In this document: piece after piece, positions 61,140-64,000 of the stretch
Position numbering within the stretch: position 1 is the first letter of the stretch
How the letters are laid out: every line of letters begins with the position of its first letter
Origin: DASRFR01 sp035651455
GTDB lineage: Bacteria; Acidobacteriota; Terriglobia; Terriglobales; Acidobacteriaceae
Assembly (NCBI GenBank): GCA_035651455.1
Contig: DASRFR010000022.1
Span: forward strand, 1 to 64,000
Direction: 5' to 3'
DNA: 64,000 nucleotides
Program-made: the position numbers and the translations under genes
The notes under the pieces: model-generated
Told to the model about the DNA's origin: nothing
The model's database searches: none
Seen by the model: the letters and a program-made list of their open reading frames with translations, nothing else

Positions 61140-62227
61140 CCCTGCTCGAGGAGATGAATCAGAAGGCGCTCGACCGCGGCATCCCCATCGACGTCCATTT
61201 CGATATCACGTACCGCTGCAACGAGCGCTGCGTTCATTGCTATCTCGACCACGATGACCACGGAGAACTCACCACCGCCGAAATCAAAGACGTCATCCGG
61301 CAACTTGCGGACGCGCAGGTTTTCTTTCTGACCTTCAGCGGCGGAGAAGTCTTCCTGCGCCGGGACTTCCTTGAACTCGTGGAGTACGCCCGCAGCCTGC
61401 TTTTCAACGTGAAGGTGAAAACCAACGGTGTGATGATCCGGCAATCGGAGGCCGAGCGCCTGCGCGCTTTAGGAGTGGAGCAGATTCAGCTCAGCGTCTA
61501 TTCCCACCGTCCCGAGGTGCACGACGCCATTACCAAGTTACCCGGTTCGCTCGAACGCACTATTAAGGCCATCCGCTTTCTGAAGTCGCACGGTCTGAAA
61601 GTCATCATGGCCAATGTGCTCATGACCGCCAATATGCGCGATCACGCCGGGGTTCAGGCCCTGGCGCGTGAACTTGGAGTGCGCTACAGCCTTGATCCCA
61701 CGATCACGCCCAGAATGGATGGCGACACCTCCGTGCTCAAGTTGCGCATTCCCGGATCAGAATTGCGCGAGGTGTTTCACAACGACGCTCTGATTGGCGA
61801 TGCCAAGGAGTTCTGCGCGCCCCCTCAGCCCGCGAGTGACGATGATCTGGATGGCTACCCTTGCTCAGCCGCGCACAGCGCCTGCTACATATCGCCGTAT
61901 GGTGATGTTTTTCCCTGCGTGCAGTTTCCGCTGCCCAGCGGCAATGTCCGCCGGCAGAAGTTCCTGGATATTTGGCAGAATTCGCCGCAATTAAATCAGG
62001 TGCGTGCCATTCGCGCTCGTGACCTGCACGTCTGCTCGGGATGCACTCACGTCGCCGGCTGCTCCCGCTGTCCCGGGTTGGCGTATATGGAAGGCAGCAT
62101 GTATGGGCCGTCCACCGCCGACTGCGAGAAATCGTTTCACCGCACCGGTATCCCATCGGCGAACATGTTGCGCCGCGGAACTGCGCTCGGCCAGCCCTTG
62201 ATCCAGATCCAGCCGCTACCCGCATGA
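61136..62227 (+). CDS. radical SAM/SPASM peptide-modifying enzyme
   Basis: The 363-residue protein has the radical SAM cluster motif C-N-E-R-C-V-H-C (C28, C32, C35), F-S-G-G-E after it, and a SAM barrel to about 215. The C-terminal SPASM domain shows C-x12-G-x4-C, then C-x2-C-x5-C-x2-C and a last Cys, enough for auxiliary Fe-S clusters. PqqE, AnSME and sactipeptide/ranthipeptide synthases share this architecture. Together with the PqqD-like gene and two Cys-containing peptides it most likely forms C-C or thioether crosslinks. It is the last gene of the operon; hairpins follow. Confidence 0.93.
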   Translation: MTLLEEMNQKALDRGIPIDVHFDITYRCNERCVHCYLDHDDHGELTTAEIKDVIRQLADAQVFFLTFSGGEVFLRRDFLELVEYARSLLFNVKVKTNGVMIRQSEAERLRALGVEQIQLSVYSHRPEVHDAITKLPGSLERTIKAIRFLKSHGLKVIMANVLMTANMRDHAGVQALARELGVRYSLDPTITPRMDGDTSVLKLRIPGSELREVFHNDALIGDAKEFCAPPQPASDDDLDGYPCSAAHSACYISPYGDVFPCVQFPLPSGNVRRQKFLDIWQNSPQLNQVRAIRARDLHVCSGCTHVAGCSRCPGLAYMEGSMYGPSTADCEKSFHRTGIPSANMLRRGTALGQPLIQIQPLPA

Positions 62228-62281
62228 GCCAGGCCGTCTCGCTCCGCGCGCTCCATCCATAATTTCCGCTGCAAGCACAAA

Positions 62282-62335
62282 ACGGGCAGCCGCATGTCAC
62301 CCATACGACTGCCCGTCCCGGCGGGCTCCTGCCCG
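62282..62335 (+). terminator. hairpins after the radical SAM gene
   Basis: ACGGGCAG (62282-62289) pairs with CTGCCCGT (62309-62316), and a second small hairpin CGGGC-TCCT-GCCCG follows at 62322-62335. The T run is weak. It lies between the convergent radical SAM and small membrane-protein genes. Confidence 0.45.
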
Positions 62336-62364
62336 GTTAAACTCGCTTCAGCGTGGGGCCGATC

Positions 62365-62541
62365 TCAGACCGCGCTCCCACCTCTCCTCGTCAGACCCAT
62401 AATCAAGGTGATGAGGAAGATCACCAGGAAGATGTAAAACAGGATTTTCGCGATGCCGGCTGCGGCGGCTGCCACTCCACCAAAGCCCAGGATCCCGGCG
62501 ATAATCGCCACGATCAGGAATACCACCGCCCAATACAACAT
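62365..62541 (-). CDS. small membrane protein, DUF1328/YtjA-like
   Basis: A 58-residue product read from ATG 62541, preceded on the minus strand by GAGGTGAG. It has two hydrophobic helices (about 4-28 and 32-49) joined by a short turn. It begins M-L-Y-W-A-V-V-F-L-I-V-A and includes I-A-G-I-L-G-F-G-G-V-A. This matches the short DUF1328 inner-membrane proteins (YtjA type), often stress-induced; function unknown. It is separate from the peptide system. Confidence 0.8.
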   Translation of the reverse strand: MLYWAVVFLIVAIIAGILGFGGVAAAAAGIAKILFYIFLVIFLITLIMGLTRRGGSAV

Positions 62542-62811
62542 AGCTCACCTCATCTTTGAAGTTGCCAGCGAGAAGAGTTCCACCCGCTTGGTTCGAGCCC
62601 AGACTACGTCGCGGCAGCAGCTTTTACGATCCAGCCAAACCTGTAATTGCGGTTCCTAGTTTGTGTAGGCGCTCTGCTCGTCGCGATTCATATAGTTTTT
62701 ATAAGTACCTGTATTCCGACCACTTACAGAAACTGGCCCTCAGGAGCACAGGAAATGGTGTCAAACTGCCAACTTACGTGTGTAGTCTCGCACTCTTTGT
62801 GTGACGCTCTG
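62542..62811. other. 270-bp gap without a recognised gene
   Basis: Slightly more AT-rich than its surroundings. It holds the upstream region of the small membrane-protein gene. No tRNA, repeat or convincing open frame was seen. Confidence 0.5.
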
Positions 62812-63828
62812 TCACGCTGCCCTTGTCGGTAGATGCACCGCCTTAGGAGAGATTTGTAGACGAAAGGTCGCACGATCCCGCGCTCCCCATGCGTACTTGT
62901 ATTTCTCGCCCCCGCGCAGGAAATCCACCGCTTTTTTTCCTTCCCCGATCGCCTCTTCAATCACTGCCCCCACTAACTGCGCCCCGGGGCTGAAGTCGCG
63001 AAACTCTGGATCAAACCCTTGCAGATAGCAATACGTCACCTCGGAACTGTGAAGGGCATAGAGCACTGCGATGAGCTTGCCATCGAATCGCAACCCGTAT
63101 AGCCGAAGCATGTTCTGCGCGCGCAGCTTGGGAACTACGACCCTGTGAAAGCGGCGTACATCGTTGTCGGCGAGCACCCCTTCTCCGCCGCGTTCCGACC
63201 AGCGTGCTCCGTGCAGCGCAAACAATGCCTCTAGAAACTCGTCAACATTCTCCGCCCCTGCAGTTGCCGACTCCACCGCTCCCAGCTTCTGCAGATCGCG
63301 GCGTGCTGTCTTCAGCGACCTCATCTGCTGTCGTGGCACGATGCTCTTCATGTCGCCCGTTAATTCCAACGCCGGACACACATCGTGCTGCTTGGTCGAA
63401 CTCTCCCGGTCCATTCCGCTTTGAATCCGCAGCAGCGCGGAATTTTCCGGAATGTCCCCGACGTCCAGCAGGCAATCTGACTCACTCTCGAGCATGTGCG
63501 CCAGCAATGCCTCCGCAAGTTCGTGAGTACCCACTTCGCCGTCCAGCAACCAATCAATGTAGTCCGACACGGCCGTACCAATGGGGGCCAGCACCCGCGG
63601 TCGTTTGAGTTGGACATACATTGGTGCGACTCCCGCCAACCTTCCGCTCTTCCGTGCCACGTAGACCCTCAGCTCCGCCGGACGAAATGCCTCGATCCAT
63701 CCCATCAGCCAATGCGGATGCTGGAATGGCGTGGCGCTCGGATCTTTCCTCCAAAGCGCTTCCCACTCGGGCGCGAGCCGGTACACGGACTCCACGTCGC
63801 GAATCTCGTGCACCTCGAATTCGTTCAT
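62812..63828 (-). CDS. GNAT/FemAB-like acyltransferase (BioF2/CelD type)
   Basis: The 338-residue protein has two GNAT-like halves. The N-terminal one contains P-F-Q-H-P-H-W-L-M-G-W and the C-terminal one (about 175-320) D-F-S-P-G-A-Q-L and A-V-D-F-L-R-G-G-E-K-Y-K. The latter is the typical end motif of the CelD/BioF2 family in exopolysaccharide loci. It probably transfers an acyl or aminoacyl group to a glycan precursor. It follows the glycosyltransferase stop by 11 bases, so the pair is likely cotranscribed. Confidence 0.85.
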   Translation of the reverse strand: MNEFEVHEIRDVESVYRLAPEWEALWRKDPSATPFQHPHWLMGWIEAFRPAELRVYVARKSGRLAGVAPMYVQLKRPRVLAPIGTAVSDYIDWLLDGEVGTHELAEALLAHMLESESDCLLDVGDIPENSALLRIQSGMDRESSTKQHDVCPALELTGDMKSIVPRQQMRSLKTARRDLQKLGAVESATAGAENVDEFLEALFALHGARWSERGGEGVLADNDVRRFHRVVVPKLRAQNMLRLYGLRFDGKLIAVLYALHSSEVTYCYLQGFDPEFRDFSPGAQLVGAVIEEAIGEGKKAVDFLRGGEKYKYAWGARDRATFRLQISPKAVHLPTRAA

Positions 63829-63839
63829 GGGATCACCGC

Positions 63840-64000
63840 TTACGCCGCCAGTGAGGTCTGCACCGGCCGCCCTGCCGCCAATTTTTCGTAAACAGCTGAA
63901 TACTTGCGAAACATAGCTTCAGCGGAGAATCGCTGTTCCGCTTCGCGGCGGCACTCCTGGGGACCGAGTTGTGCGGCATTCTCAATGGCCGCGCTCATCT
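63840..64000 (-). CDS. glycosyltransferase C-terminus (partial)
   Basis: Only about 53 codons lie in the window. They read Q-E-C-R-R-E-A-E-Q-R-F-S, then M-F-R-K-Y-S-A-V-Y-E-K-L, the usual end of GT4-type glycosyltransferases after the nucleotide-sugar site. The catalytic part is outside. With the adjacent acyltransferase it suggests an exopolysaccharide or glycan locus continuing beyond the window. Confidence 0.6.
   Translation of the reverse strand, partial: MSAAIENAAQLGPQECRREAEQRFSAEAMFRKYSAVYEKLAAGRPVQTSLAA

Noticed and set aside
1..64000. tRNA, rRNA, transposase, phage integrase or CRISPR
   Set aside because: None was seen by eye. tRNA-like GTTCGA strings fall inside coding genes and lack a cloverleaf.

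Overview
The window is about 64 kb of high-GC bacterial chromosome, most probably from an Acidobacteriota (class Terriglobia) soil-type organism. The evidence is a VWFA-related protein of the acidobacterial type plus a decayed second copy, several secreted beta-propeller proteins, a TonB-family protein with a long proline-rich linker, tandem DUF5985-like genes and the general codon style. No tRNA, rRNA, CRISPR array, insertion sequence or phage gene was recognised.

Layout. 1-5,960: glutamate dehydrogenase (cut by the window edge), an Smr-domain gene with a -1 frameshift at a slippery heptamer, a DksA/TraR zinc finger, an MBL-fold hydrolase, trpE and a VWFA protein. 6,031-11,419: a VWFA remnant, an M1-like protein without the zinc motif, RlmB/TrmH methyltransferase, a thiolase, and three overlapping small genes (winged-helix-like plus two DUF5985-like membrane proteins). 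11,654-16,986: a LytTR response regulator, an FNR/CRP-like regulator with an N-terminal Cys cluster, a double-GAF sigma-54 activator and a cytochrome P460, which look like a nitrogen-oxide response locus. 17,030-26,548 (minus strand): speB-like, rpiA, murG, murC, a pentad-repeat protein, ftsQ, ftsA and ftsZ, i.e. the end of a division and cell-wall cluster with unusual members. 26,748-43,310: secreted phosphoesterase, sucA, maeB, YbaK-like deacylase, a small c-type cytochrome-like protein, msrB, an M24 peptidase-like protein, an FAH-family protein, a LeuA-like synthase, an M28 peptidase and a lactonase-like propeller. 43,508-53,941: a cyclase-domain protein, a TonB-family protein, a ferritin-like protein, small Cys-rich proteins, OsmC, an SDR, and an overlapping HemL-like/ProC-like pair.

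The most interesting region is 53,953-62,227. It holds a nucleotidyltransferase and an ABC transporter pair; two very short, clearly homologous Cys-containing peptides (57,035-57,223 and 59,335-59,508); and a tight operon of an S24/S26 signal-peptidase-like protein, an HPr-kinase-like protein, a PqqD-like leader-binding protein and a radical SAM/SPASM enzyme. I read this as an apparently undescribed radical-SAM RiPP (ribosomally made, modified peptide) system with two precursors. They share a Y-x-K-P-x-F-R leader motif and an A-L-A-C junction, followed by a short core with two cysteines. The window ends in a small-membrane-protein gene, a GNAT/FemAB-like acyltransferase and the 3' end of a glycosyltransferase.

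All functional statements rest on motif recognition by eye. No alignment or database search was run.
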